From Burkholderiaceae bacterium (GTDB lineage: Bacteria; Pseudomonadota; Gammaproteobacteria; Burkholderiales; Burkholderiaceae_D), in assembly GCA_019232795.1 (NCBI GenBank), contig JAFANH010000090.1:1-43308 (forward strand): DNA of 43,308 nt, written 5' to 3'. The notes below the pieces were generated by a model that saw only the letters and a list, made by a program, of their open reading frames with translations, was not told the DNA's origin and did not search any database. Position numbers and translations under genes: made by a program. Below are positions 7,756 to 14,429 of the stretch, one piece after another. Within the stretch, counting starts at the first letter, position 1. Every line of letters starts with the position of its first letter.

Positions 7756-7923
7756 ATGCACATTATTCATCTTGCCCACATCCGGCGCTTGGCCGGTGTA
7801 GCCGCCGAACAGCAGAGCGGCCCGCTTGCCAACCCTTATCCCGAAGGTTCGGCCGCGCATGCCGCCTGGCTGGACGCCTATTACGACTTCATGGCCGAAC
7901 ACTCGATGGAGAGGGCGGCATGA
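7756..7923 (+). CDS. phage early microprotein, Rmf/CrpP-like
   Basis: A 55-residue protein, first gene after the early promoter. The pattern of an early Gly-x-Ala segment (LAGVAAEQQSG), then NPYPEGSAAHAAWLDAYYDF resembles the ribosome modulation factor/CrpP-like small protein family, in which a CPY or NPY turn is followed by a W-L-x-G/A-W/Y helix. Its stop overlaps the next start as ATGA (7920-7923), so the two are translationally coupled. GGAAAATC before the ATG is a fair ribosome-binding site. Similarity to Rmf is by eye only and the function in the phage is unknown. Confidence 0.55.
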   Translation: MHIIHLAHIRRLAGVAAEQQSGPLANPYPEGSAAHAAWLDAYYDFMAEHSMERAA

Positions 7924-8171
7924 GCACGTCCGATCTGGAATGGGACCAGGAAGGCCACGATGGAGATGACACCGGGGACGACGGCGGAGGCGAACAAGAA
8001 GCGGGCGGGAAAAGCAATCGCAAGGGCGAGTTGGTGCCTTCGCGCACGCCGCCGCCATTCCGTCCGCTGTCTGCACGCTACCTGATCAGCGCCAGGGTCT
8101 GCCGCAACGACGCCTGCGAACGGCCGCTGCCGCATTTCATTTACCTGTCGGGCGCAAGCCACCTGGACTGA
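7920..8171 (+). CDS. phage early hypothetical protein
   Basis: An 83-residue protein coupled by ATGA overlap to the preceding microprotein. The first 35 residues are strongly acidic and Gly-rich (DLEWDQEGHDGDDTGDDGG). A more ordered second half contains ARVCRNDACERPLPHF, where two Cys could contribute to a metal or disulfide site. I do not recognise a family. The position in the early operon and the coupling are the main reasons to call it a real gene. The acidic N-terminus would suit a small inhibitor or DNA-mimic role, but that is speculation. Confidence 0.6.
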   Translation: MSTSDLEWDQEGHDGDDTGDDGGGEQEAGGKSNRKGELVPSRTPPPFRPLSARYLISARVCRNDACERPLPHFIYLSGASHLD

Positions 8172-8188
8172 GGCGGACATAAATAGGT

Positions 8189-8296
8189 CCCCTCTCCCGT
8201 GCGCGGGAGAGGGGTAGGGGAGAGGGTGTTTGCAATATCCCTTACCTCGGCGACCACCCTCTCCCCCGACCCCTCTCCCGTTCACGGGCGAGGGGA
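8189..8296. repeat. paired REP-like palindromic repeats in inverted orientation
   Basis: Copy 1 (8189-8228) contains CCCCTCTCCCG-TGCG-CGGGAGAGGGG, a perfect 11-bp stem (8189-8214), followed by a tail TAGGGGAGAGGGTG. Copy 2 (8255-8296) is the reverse complement arrangement: CACCCTCTCCC, then CCCCTCTCCCG-TTCA-CGGGCGAGGGG with one mismatch. The pair can fold as one large cruciform. Such CCCTCTCCC/GGGAGAGGG elements are common between genes in Burkholderiales and related bacteria. This copy separates two phage early genes. Confidence 0.8.
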
Positions 8297-8322
8297 GTGA
8301 AGTGATTACTGACAGGAGAATT

Positions 8323-9093
8323 ATGGCAGGCGATTGGATCAAGATGCGCGTCGACTTGTACGACGACCCGGCCGTCATCGCGCTGTCGCAGGCGCTGCGG
8401 CTGGACGAATTCGCGGTGGTCGGGCGCTTGCACAAGCTGTGGTCCTGGGGAGACCGCCACATGGTGGGCGGTCTGGCTGCCGGCGTCACGCTGCAATGGA
8501 TAGACCGCTACGTCTGTTGTCCCGGCTTTGCGCGGCGCATGCAGATGGTGGGCTGGCTGGAAGCCGTGGACGAGGGCATCGTGTTCCCGCGCTTTGACAG
8601 ACACAACGGCGCCAGCGCCAAGCAGCGCATGGTGGCGACCGAACGCAAGCGCGTACAGCGTGCGCGTCCGCAGGATGCCGTACCGAGTCTGTCCCTTAAA
8701 GAGCGGGACAAAACCAAGGACAAACCTGGGGACCAAGGCGCGACCAGAGAAGAGAAGAAAAGAGAAGAGGGCGGTAAACCTAATCGTACGCCGCTGCCGG
8801 AAGACTTTGCAATTTCGGAGGAGGTGCAAGCCTGGGCGCGGGAGCGCGGCGCCACCGAGCTGCAAACCCATTTCGATTTCTTCGTGCGCAAGGCCAGGGC
8901 CAACGGCTATCTCTATGCCAATTGGGACCTTGCCTTCAAGAACGCCGTGATCGACGACTGGGCCAAGCTGACTTCGCCGCATCAGCCCAAGACCCATGCG
9001 CCGCCCAAGCCGATCCGCTCGCGGCAAACCGCCAAACCCTTTGCACAAACCGATTACTCGGAAGGAGTGACCGCAGATGGACGCATTGTTTAA
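8323..9093 (+). CDS. phage replication initiator/DnaT-like protein
   Basis: A 256-residue protein likely to recruit the helicase loader encoded next. I start at the ATG at 8323, which follows GACAGGAGAATT, an excellent ribosome-binding site; the longer frame from 8230 runs through the REP repeat. Residues 1-110 look like the N-terminal winged-helix of phage replisome organisers (GDWIKMRVDLYDDPAVIAL, then LDEFAVVGRLHKLWSWGD). A charged Lys/Glu linker follows (about 122-150), then a helical region with ANWDLAFKNAVIDDW, a motif seen at the end of DnaT/replication O-like proteins. Its 3' end overlaps the DnaC-like gene by 17 bases. Exact family is uncertain. Confidence 0.7.
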   Translation: MAGDWIKMRVDLYDDPAVIALSQALRLDEFAVVGRLHKLWSWGDRHMVGGLAAGVTLQWIDRYVCCPGFARRMQMVGWLEAVDEGIVFPRFDRHNGASAKQRMVATERKRVQRARPQDAVPSLSLKERDKTKDKPGDQGATREEKKREEGGKPNRTPLPEDFAISEEVQAWARERGATELQTHFDFFVRKARANGYLYANWDLAFKNAVIDDWAKLTSPHQPKTHAPPKPIRSRQTAKPFAQTDYSEGVTADGRIV

Positions 9094-9859
9094 AAAAATC
9101 TCGACCCGCACCCAGCCAGAGCAATGCGCAGTGCACGGCACCTACGAAAGCAAGGCCGTGATGCTGGGAGACAAGGTGCTGCACTGGATGCGTTGCCCGC
9201 AGTGTTCGGCTGCCGCGCAAGCCGAACGTGCGCTGGCGCAGGCCAAGAGCGATGCCGTCGCGGCCCAGCAAAAGCTGGAAGCACGCCTGCAGCATGCCGG
9301 CATTCCGCTGCGCTACCGCGCCAAAACCTTTGCCAGCTTCGTCGCAGCCAATGCCGGACAGGCTGCTGCTCTCGTGACGGCGGTGGAGTTTGCCGACCAT
9401 TTTGCCGAACACCGGCGCCAGGGTTCGGTGCTGGTGTTCTCAGGCCGGCCCGGCACAGGAAAGAGTCACCTGGCCATCGCCATCGGCCACGAAGTCATGC
9501 GCAAAGGCACCGTGCTCTACACCAGCGCCATCGACGCCGTGCGCCTGGTGCGCGACAGTTGGCGGCGCGACGCCGAACGCAGCGAAACCCAGGTGCTGCG
9601 CATGCTGGCGGCAATCGACTTGCTGATCCTGGACGAAGTGGGCGTGCAGTACGGCACCGAAGCCGAGCAGATTTCGCTGTTTGACATCATCGACAAGCGT
9701 TACCGCGATTTGATGCCGACCATCTTGATCAGCAATTTGGGGACCGGCGATATGAAGGCGTTTTTGGGGGAACGCAGTTATGACCGGCTAAGGGAGGATG
9801 GGCAGTGGGTGAAATTCGATTGGGATTCGCAGAGGGGGCACGTTCTATCAGGTGACTGA
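9077..9859 (+). CDS. phage DnaC-like replicative helicase loader ATPase
   Basis: A 260-residue AAA+ ATPase of the DnaC/IstB group that should load the host DnaB helicase onto the phage origin. An N-terminal zinc-finger-like segment (CAVH about residue 14, CPQC about residue 37) is followed by a Lys/Ala helix, then Walker A GRPGTGKS (about 121-128), Walker B LLILDEVG (about 180) and the sensor segment PTILISNLG. The start at 9077 lies within the end of the preceding replication gene, giving a 17-base overlap and tight coupling. An IstB transposase helper is the alternative, but there is no transposase nearby and the zinc segment is typical of phage/DnaC proteins. Confidence 0.85.
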   Translation: MDALFKKISTRTQPEQCAVHGTYESKAVMLGDKVLHWMRCPQCSAAAQAERALAQAKSDAVAAQQKLEARLQHAGIPLRYRAKTFASFVAANAGQAAALVTAVEFADHFAEHRRQGSVLVFSGRPGTGKSHLAIAIGHEVMRKGTVLYTSAIDAVRLVRDSWRRDAERSETQVLRMLAAIDLLILDEVGVQYGTEAEQISLFDIIDKRYRDLMPTILISNLGTGDMKAFLGERSYDRLREDGQWVKFDWDSQRGHVLSGD

Positions 9860-9900
9860 AAGCAAACGGTTGAATCGACATGAAACCGCAAAACTACCTC

Positions 9901-9981
9901 CGTCATTCCCGCGAAGGCGGGAATCCATAGTGAGCCTATATATCCACCTGCCTATGGATTCCCGCGTTCGCGGGAATGACG
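9901..9981. repeat. inverted pair of ATTCCC-N8-GGGAAT (dRS3-like) repeats
   Basis: The left arm 9901-9930 and right arm 9952-9981 are near-complementary over 30 bases. Each arm contains its own palindrome: ATTCCC-GCGAAGGC-GGGAAT (9905-9924) and ATTCCC-GCGTTCGC-GGGAAT (9958-9977). The unit matches the ATTCCC-N8-GGGAAT consensus of the neisserial dRS3 element and related betaproteobacterial intergenic repeats. The rest of the 178-base gap between the DnaC-like gene and the next early gene is plain. Confidence 0.8.
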
Positions 9982-10037
9982 CGGAGAAGGTTTTGACGTA
10001 GTTACGTAAAAATTGATGCATCAACAAGGAGAAGAAC

Positions 10038-10397
10038 ATGGGCAAAGCAACTCTTACCTTCACCGACAACCCCGACGGCACGCTTGCCATAGCCGCGCGC
10101 CACGACGGTGAATTCAACCCCAACCTGCAATCGCACGCCTGCCTGCGCGCCGTCTCTCAATTCCTGCCGCAAGTGCTGGGCGCAGCCGGCACGCGCGTCG
10201 ATGGCGAGCTCGGCACCAGGGTGGTCATCACAGACGGCGAGCGTTACCACGCCTTGCGCGCACTGGCCCTGCTTGGCGACGAGCAAGCCAATGCCATCGC
10301 CAAGCAAGTCGACTCCGGCCGGCATCTGCTGTCTGAAGCCGATTACGACGCCGCCGCAGACCGCCTGGTGCAAATCGCACGCGGCACGCCGCAATAG
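10038..10397 (+). CDS. phage hypothetical protein
   Basis: A 119-residue acidic to neutral protein (MGKATLTFTDNPDGTLAIAARHDGEFNPN) that I cannot assign to a characterised family. The N-terminal strand pattern followed by a helix (SHACLRAVSQFLPQVLG) suggests a small alpha/beta fold; the C-terminal third is helical (SEADYDAAADRLVQIA). AAGGAGAAGAAC before the ATG is a strong ribosome-binding site. It is spaced 8 bases from the next gene and belongs to the rightward early transcript. A regulatory or recombination-accessory role would fit its place, but nothing in the sequence proves it. Confidence 0.65.
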   Translation: MGKATLTFTDNPDGTLAIAARHDGEFNPNLQSHACLRAVSQFLPQVLGAAGTRVDGELGTRVVITDGERYHALRALALLGDEQANAIAKQVDSGRHLLSEADYDAAADRLVQIARGTPQ

Positions 10398-10405
10398 GAG
10401 GGAAG

Positions 10406-10765
10406 ATGGACGCCACACCCAGCATCGTCCTCGATGCCGCCGAACCAACTGTCAATGCCGCCGGCACCGACTTTGTCGCCATCCCGCTGCTAGTGCTCAA
10501 TGCGCCTGAATACGCCGAGCTGCAATGGGGCGACAAGCAACTGCTGATCGACCTCTACGTGCTGTTTTCCGACTGCGCCAGCTTCACGGTCGATTTGGAT
10601 AAGCCGCGCGACTACCGCCAGCCGCCGTGCGCAGCCATGAACGTGCGACTGGTGCGCTTGCTCAAGTCCGGCTTGCTGCAAGTGGTTGGCAAGTTGCAGA
10701 AAAAACGCGGACGCGTGCAGCGCGTGTTCGCGTTCAGGCATCCGGCCGCGCATGCCTACGGATAA
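10406..10765 (+). CDS. phage hypothetical protein
   Basis: A 119-residue protein in the same transcript, starting 8 bases after the previous stop with GGAGGGAAG as ribosome-binding site. Segments LNAPEYAELQWGDKQLLIDLYVLF and MNVRLVRLLKSGLLQVVGKLQKKRGR suggest a helical fold with a basic, possibly nucleic-acid-contacting helix and a short beta hairpin (RVQRVFAFRHP), reminiscent of a winged helix. I do not recognise the family. It occupies the slot between the replication genes and the predicted late regulator. Confidence 0.62.
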   Translation: MDATPSIVLDAAEPTVNAAGTDFVAIPLLVLNAPEYAELQWGDKQLLIDLYVLFSDCASFTVDLDKPRDYRQPPCAAMNVRLVRLLKSGLLQVVGKLQKKRGRVQRVFAFRHPAAHAYG

Positions 10766-10794
10766 AACAATCGCTGAATAGGATGGAGAAGTAA

Positions 10795-11355
10795 ATGAAC
10801 GAAGAACTCGAAAACGTATTGGCCCTGCACCTGGTCGGTGCCCGGCTGTCGCATCAGCCCACGCACGCCGTCGAGGCGCGCAAGTACAGCCGCCCGGCGT
10901 CGGACGGCGTGCGTTTCGCCAGCGAAGACGCTAAAAGCGATGCTGCGCTGCGCACCAAGGACATCGAAAATATTCTGCACCACGACATCGAAAACTGGAT
11001 GCGCTGGGGCCGCCGCCGCGACTGGCTTCCCATGAGCTTCCGCTGCCCGCTCGGTTTCCTCTACCGCGCCAGCGAGGTGCGCCACGCCAGCTTCCGCCGG
11101 CCGCCCTGTGACGAACTCGAAGCCGCGCGCTTCGAACGCATCGTCGTCTCGCTGCCGGAACGCCACCGCCAGGCCTTCGTCATGCACCACCTCGACAAGG
11201 CCCACGTCAACAACCACGTCGTGATCGTCTCCGGCCGCGACGACAAGGCGCGGCTGCTGGGCGTGCAAAAGTCGCGCTACCACGAGTTGGTGCGGCAGGC
11301 GCACCATGTGGTGTTGCGGGGATTGAGGAAAAAGCCGGGGCGCGATTTCGATTGA
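10795..11355 (+). CDS. phage late-gene regulator, sigma region 4-like (Q/RinA type)
   Basis: A 186-residue protein with a C-terminal half that reads like sigma-70 region 4: ERIVVSLPERHRQAFVMHHL, then a recognition-helix-like ARLLGVQKSRYHELVRQAHHVVL. Such proteins in phages act as late antiterminators or transcription activators. The N-terminal half (RTKDIENILHHDIENWMRWGRRRDW) is also typical of uncharacterised proteobacterial relatives. It is the last gene of the early block, exactly where a Q-type regulator would be, but no late promoter, lysis or head genes follow. GGATGGAGAAGTAA precedes the ATG. The precise mechanism (antitermination or sigma-like activation) cannot be decided from the sequence. 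Confidence 0.68.
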   Translation: MNEELENVLALHLVGARLSHQPTHAVEARKYSRPASDGVRFASEDAKSDAALRTKDIENILHHDIENWMRWGRRRDWLPMSFRCPLGFLYRASEVRHASFRRPPCDELEAARFERIVVSLPERHRQAFVMHHLDKAHVNNHVVIVSGRDDKARLLGVQKSRYHELVRQAHHVVLRGLRKKPGRDFD

Positions 11356-11396
11356 AGATGTGAGAGCGGGGCGGTTATCGGGGGGAATTATGCAGT

Positions 11397-11732
11397 TCAG
11401 GCAACAACCACGTGTGTATGTCCCAATGCTCGCCGCCCCGCCTTCTTGATGACAATTTCAACATCACGCCCCAAGCGATTCAGACACTCGATCATTTTCG
11501 TTTGGCTGATACCTCGGAATTTTCCGCGCAACATTTCCGAGAGCTTGGGTTGCGGCATGCCGAGCAGTTCGGCAGCGCGTTGCTGGGTCAAGCGGCGGTT
11601 TTTGATGATCTGTGAAATTTCGTGGGCCAATTTGGCTTTCACCAGCATTTCGTCCGCATCGGGGTAGCCCAGATCTGCGTATGGGTTGTCGCTGCCTTGC
11701 CCGATGATGATGCTTTCGCCAGTCGTATCCAT
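11397..11732 (-). CDS. higA: HigA-type XRE antitoxin
   Basis: A 111-residue helix-turn-helix protein (LTQQRAAELLGMPQPKLSEMLRGKFRGIS) of the XRE class found as antitoxin partners of Gp49/HigB-like toxins. It is the downstream gene of a toxin-first operon, four bases after the toxin stop, the usual order for HigBA. The N-terminal extension (DTTGESIIIGQGSDNPYADLG) is typical of the COG5606 subgroup, where it contacts the toxin. Binding of the HTH to the operon promoter should repress transcription. The module sits immediately right of the phage block on the opposite strand. Confidence 0.85.
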   Translation of the reverse strand: MDTTGESIIIGQGSDNPYADLGYPDADEMLVKAKLAHEISQIIKNRRLTQQRAAELLGMPQPKLSEMLRGKFRGISQTKMIECLNRLGRDVEIVIKKAGRRALGHTHVVVA

Positions 11733-11736
11733 GCTT

Positions 11737-12090
11737 TTACTCCTTCTCGAACTCCATGATGGCCTTCAGCCTCGCTTTGATCAAGTCCATGTCGGGCTTC
11801 GGCGTAGCAATGCCGCTAGTCGATTTCTTCTGAAAACAATGCAGTACGTATAAGGCGGACTTGAAACGTACGGTGTACACGGCGCGGTAGGTGTCGCCCT
11901 TATGGTCTTCCACGACCTCAAGAACGCCAGCGCCGCCGAAACCCTTCAGAGGTTTGCTTTGCTCATGTTTTCCGCCAGCCTGGGCCAGATGCAACGCATA
12001 ACCAAAAACGTCTTGAACGTCTTCCGGCATTGCCGCAAGGTCTTTTTTCGACGAGCCAACCCAACGCAATGGCTTCAATGAAACAGTCAT
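11737..12090 (-). CDS. higB: HigB-type toxin (phage Gp49-like, RelE superfamily)
   Basis: A 117-residue protein of the Gp49-like/DUF891 group, related to RelE mRNA interferases that cut mRNA on the ribosome. Visible are PEDVQDVFGYALHLAQAGGK, KPLKGFGGAGVLEVVEDHKGDTYRAVYTV and ALYVLHCFQKKS, the conserved core strands with basic residues expected for RNA contact. The order toxin then antitoxin with a four-base gap supports HigBA. On the minus strand a TATAAT lies only seven bases before the ATG (12102-12097), so the transcript may be nearly leaderless or the real promoter further up. Length is normal for the family. Confidence 0.87.
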   Translation of the reverse strand: MTVSLKPLRWVGSSKKDLAAMPEDVQDVFGYALHLAQAGGKHEQSKPLKGFGGAGVLEVVEDHKGDTYRAVYTVRFKSALYVLHCFQKKSTSGIATPKPDMDLIKARLKAIMEFEKE

Positions 12091-12154
12091 TGCTTAATTA
12101 TACCTAAATATATATAAATAGCGCCGCCCACTCGCTCCGCACAGAACATGAGCG

Positions 12155-14407
12155 TTAGGAAACGACGGCGACATAGCCGCCGTAAGCGATGAGGCTATGC
12201 GAACCGACCAGTTCCACGATGGTGGTATCGCTCGCGCTCGGCGTTCCCGTCTGCGTTTCCACCACATAGGTATTGCCGCCATAGACGCCGTAGGCGACGC
12301 CGTGCGCGCCTAAACTTGTTGCCGCAGAGACGAGTGCAGTGACTGCGGCGGCAGAGGTTGCCGAATTCGCCAAGGCGGTCGCGCTCAGCGTGGCGCTGCT
12401 GGAGACGGTATCGGAAAACTCGAGCAGGACGCCCTGGCTTGCGCCGGTCACGACGGTGTTGACGGTTGATGAGGCGTAATGGCTGCCGGCTGTGCCGACT
12501 AAGATCTGGTCGGGGCTCGCTGCCGGAGTGCCAAGCGTGATGTTGTAGGTGCCCGTGGTATCCCTGGAGCCTTGGCCGACTATGATCGTGTTGGCGCCGG
12601 TTCCGGCCGTGATGTTGACCGTACCCGCCGTGCTTGGGTCGATGATGAAGTTGTTGCCGTTGCCTAAGGTAATGTTGTCCGTTTCACCGGCGGCGGCGCC
12701 CGTCAACAGCAGGCCGGCGCCGAGATTGTCGCTGCCGGCGGAAACGGTCACGCCGGTAGTCACTAGATTGGACGGTGCGGGCCATATGGATGCAGACAGC
12801 GTCGGCGCGACGATCGGGACGACGGGGACGGCGAAGTCATCGTATACGACATTGCCGGTCAGCGTGAGGGTGGCGAGATGGGGGCTCAAATCGCCTTGGA
12901 TGGTCAGCTTGGCCGTGCCGGTGTTGTCATAGGTTTCCGAAGTGAATGCGAGATTGCTTGGTTGTGCGGTAGCCGAGAGCGTGCCAATGGTGACGTTTGC
13001 GCCGGCGGTGTCGGCCACTGAAAAACTGGTTGCGTCTTGATTGAAAACCGGGTTGATATTGGTGACGCCGGAACCGCTTACCGAGAGGTTGACCGACTGG
13101 CCCGCCACGCCCGCGAACCAGTTGATTTCGCCGCCGCCACCGTTGTCGGCGATGGCGAGCGATGGCTGCGACTCGTTGAGCCAGATAGTCGAATAAACCG
13201 CGCCTTGCAAATTCAAGGTGCCGAGATTGGGCGCGTCGAAGTTGTAGATTTCCGTGCCGTTATGCAGACCGGTGCCGGCGCTTGCGTTGTTGGCGGTCGC
13301 ATCGTTCAGCGTGAAGCTCGCGTTGTTGTCGGTCAGTCCATAGATTTGTAAGCCGGCCGTGCCGGTAACATTCAGGGTGGACAAACTGCTGTCGTTCAGA
13401 CTGGCGATGATGTTGACGGTGGGCGCTGCGCTGCTGACGTTGACGGTGGCGATGCCGTTCTGGTTGGCGTCTTCGAGCGTGAGTCCGTTGATACCGAGCG
13501 TCAACGCAACGTAGGTCGCCGGCGGATGCGTAGTGTAGCCGCCCAGCGCACCGGTGCTCGTGCCCAGCGTAAGATTGACCGAGTCCGTACTGCCGTTGCT
13601 GTCGGCAGTTTGGTAGACCACGGAAGTGGCCGACATGGTGGTGTCGATAGATAACGGGGTGCCGGGTACAACCTTGGTGAAGCTGACGCTGGTAGCAGTG
13701 GTGGCAGCGAGGTCGATGGCGTTGAACTGGTTGAGGATGGACATGTCGTAAGTGCCCGACATGGGGGGATCGACGGTCAGCGTCGTATGACCCGGGATGA
13801 TATAGCTGCCTTCGTAGGCAGTCACTGCGGCTTGCAGCGTGGTCGGATTAAGCGCGTTGGCAAGGTTTGTGGCCAGCACCGTTTGCAAGGCGGCGCCGCT
13901 TGCGCCGCCCGGGTTGGAGACGACCGATGCCAGGTATTGCTGACCGACCAGGATTTCGTTGGCCGATTGGCTGCTGTTGCCCGCGGTGGTGGCAATCGCG
14001 GATAAGTCTTGCGCCAGAGCCTGGTCGGCCGCGGTAAATGCGCTCGCCGCCGTGATCTGGTTCTGGTAGGCGGTCAGGTCGCTACCCTGCGCGCCGCCGG
14101 CAACGTCGGTGACGATGTCGGCAATATGCAGTGAGCCGTTGCCAAGCAGATTCGACCAGTACGACAAGCCGGCCGGATCGGCGCCGTGGCCGAACAGGTT
14201 GAGATACACCGTGTTGACGACCTGGGCCGCCGACATATTGGCGTATTTCGCCAGGTATTCACTGCTGGTGGAAAAAGCCGAGGAAACCACACCGAGATTG
14301 CCGCCGTTGGCCGCCAACGCAGCGTTCCAGTAATTCAGACCGGCGCCGTCGGCGGGGCGGTTGAAGTAGGCGACGTAGAGTGCTTCGACTTGGGCGGTAT
14401 AGCTCAT
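12155..14407 (-). CDS. DUF4214 beta-rich surface/secreted protein (copy 2)
   Basis: A 750-residue protein with an N-terminal helical DUF4214 region (VEALYVAYFNRPADGAGLNYW, residues 6-26, continuing to about 110) followed by a long Asn/Thr/Ala/Gly-rich beta region. Repeats such as TVNITAGTGANTIIVGQG are reminiscent of RTX/S-layer-like beta solenoids. There is no cleavable signal peptide, and the C-terminus (YGGNTYVVETQTG then TTIVELVGSHSL) resembles ends of type I-secreted 'bluetail'-like surface proteins. A role as S-layer or biofilm matrix protein is inferred. It lies 22 bases downstream of a paralogue, so the two form an operon. Part of the sequence (13821-13917) is almost identical to the paralogue while the rest has diverged. 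Confidence 0.82.
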   Translation of the reverse strand: MSYTAQVEALYVAYFNRPADGAGLNYWNAALAANGGNLGVVSSAFSTSSEYLAKYANMSAAQVVNTVYLNLFGHGADPAGLSYWSNLLGNGSLHIADIVTDVAGGAQGSDLTAYQNQITAASAFTAADQALAQDLSAIATTAGNSSQSANEILVGQQYLASVVSNPGGASGAALQTVLATNLANALNPTTLQAAVTAYEGSYIIPGHTTLTVDPPMSGTYDMSILNQFNAIDLAATTATSVSFTKVVPGTPLSIDTTMSATSVVYQTADSNGSTDSVNLTLGTSTGALGGYTTHPPATYVALTLGINGLTLEDANQNGIATVNVSSAAPTVNIIASLNDSSLSTLNVTGTAGLQIYGLTDNNASFTLNDATANNASAGTGLHNGTEIYNFDAPNLGTLNLQGAVYSTIWLNESQPSLAIADNGGGGEINWFAGVAGQSVNLSVSGSGVTNINPVFNQDATSFSVADTAGANVTIGTLSATAQPSNLAFTSETYDNTGTAKLTIQGDLSPHLATLTLTGNVVYDDFAVPVVPIVAPTLSASIWPAPSNLVTTGVTVSAGSDNLGAGLLLTGAAAGETDNITLGNGNNFIIDPSTAGTVNITAGTGANTIIVGQGSRDTTGTYNITLGTPAASPDQILVGTAGSHYASSTVNTVVTGASQGVLLEFSDTVSSSATLSATALANSATSAAAVTALVSAATSLGAHGVAYGVYGGNTYVVETQTGTPSASDTTIVELVGSHSLIAYGGYVAVVS

Positions 14408-14429
14408 GCAGGGGTTCTTATCCGGTTTT

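Noticed and set aside
9077..9859. IS21-type IstB transposition helper
   Set aside because: No IstA transposase or terminal repeats are nearby, the N-terminal zinc segment fits phage DnaC-like loaders, and the gene overlaps a replication gene.
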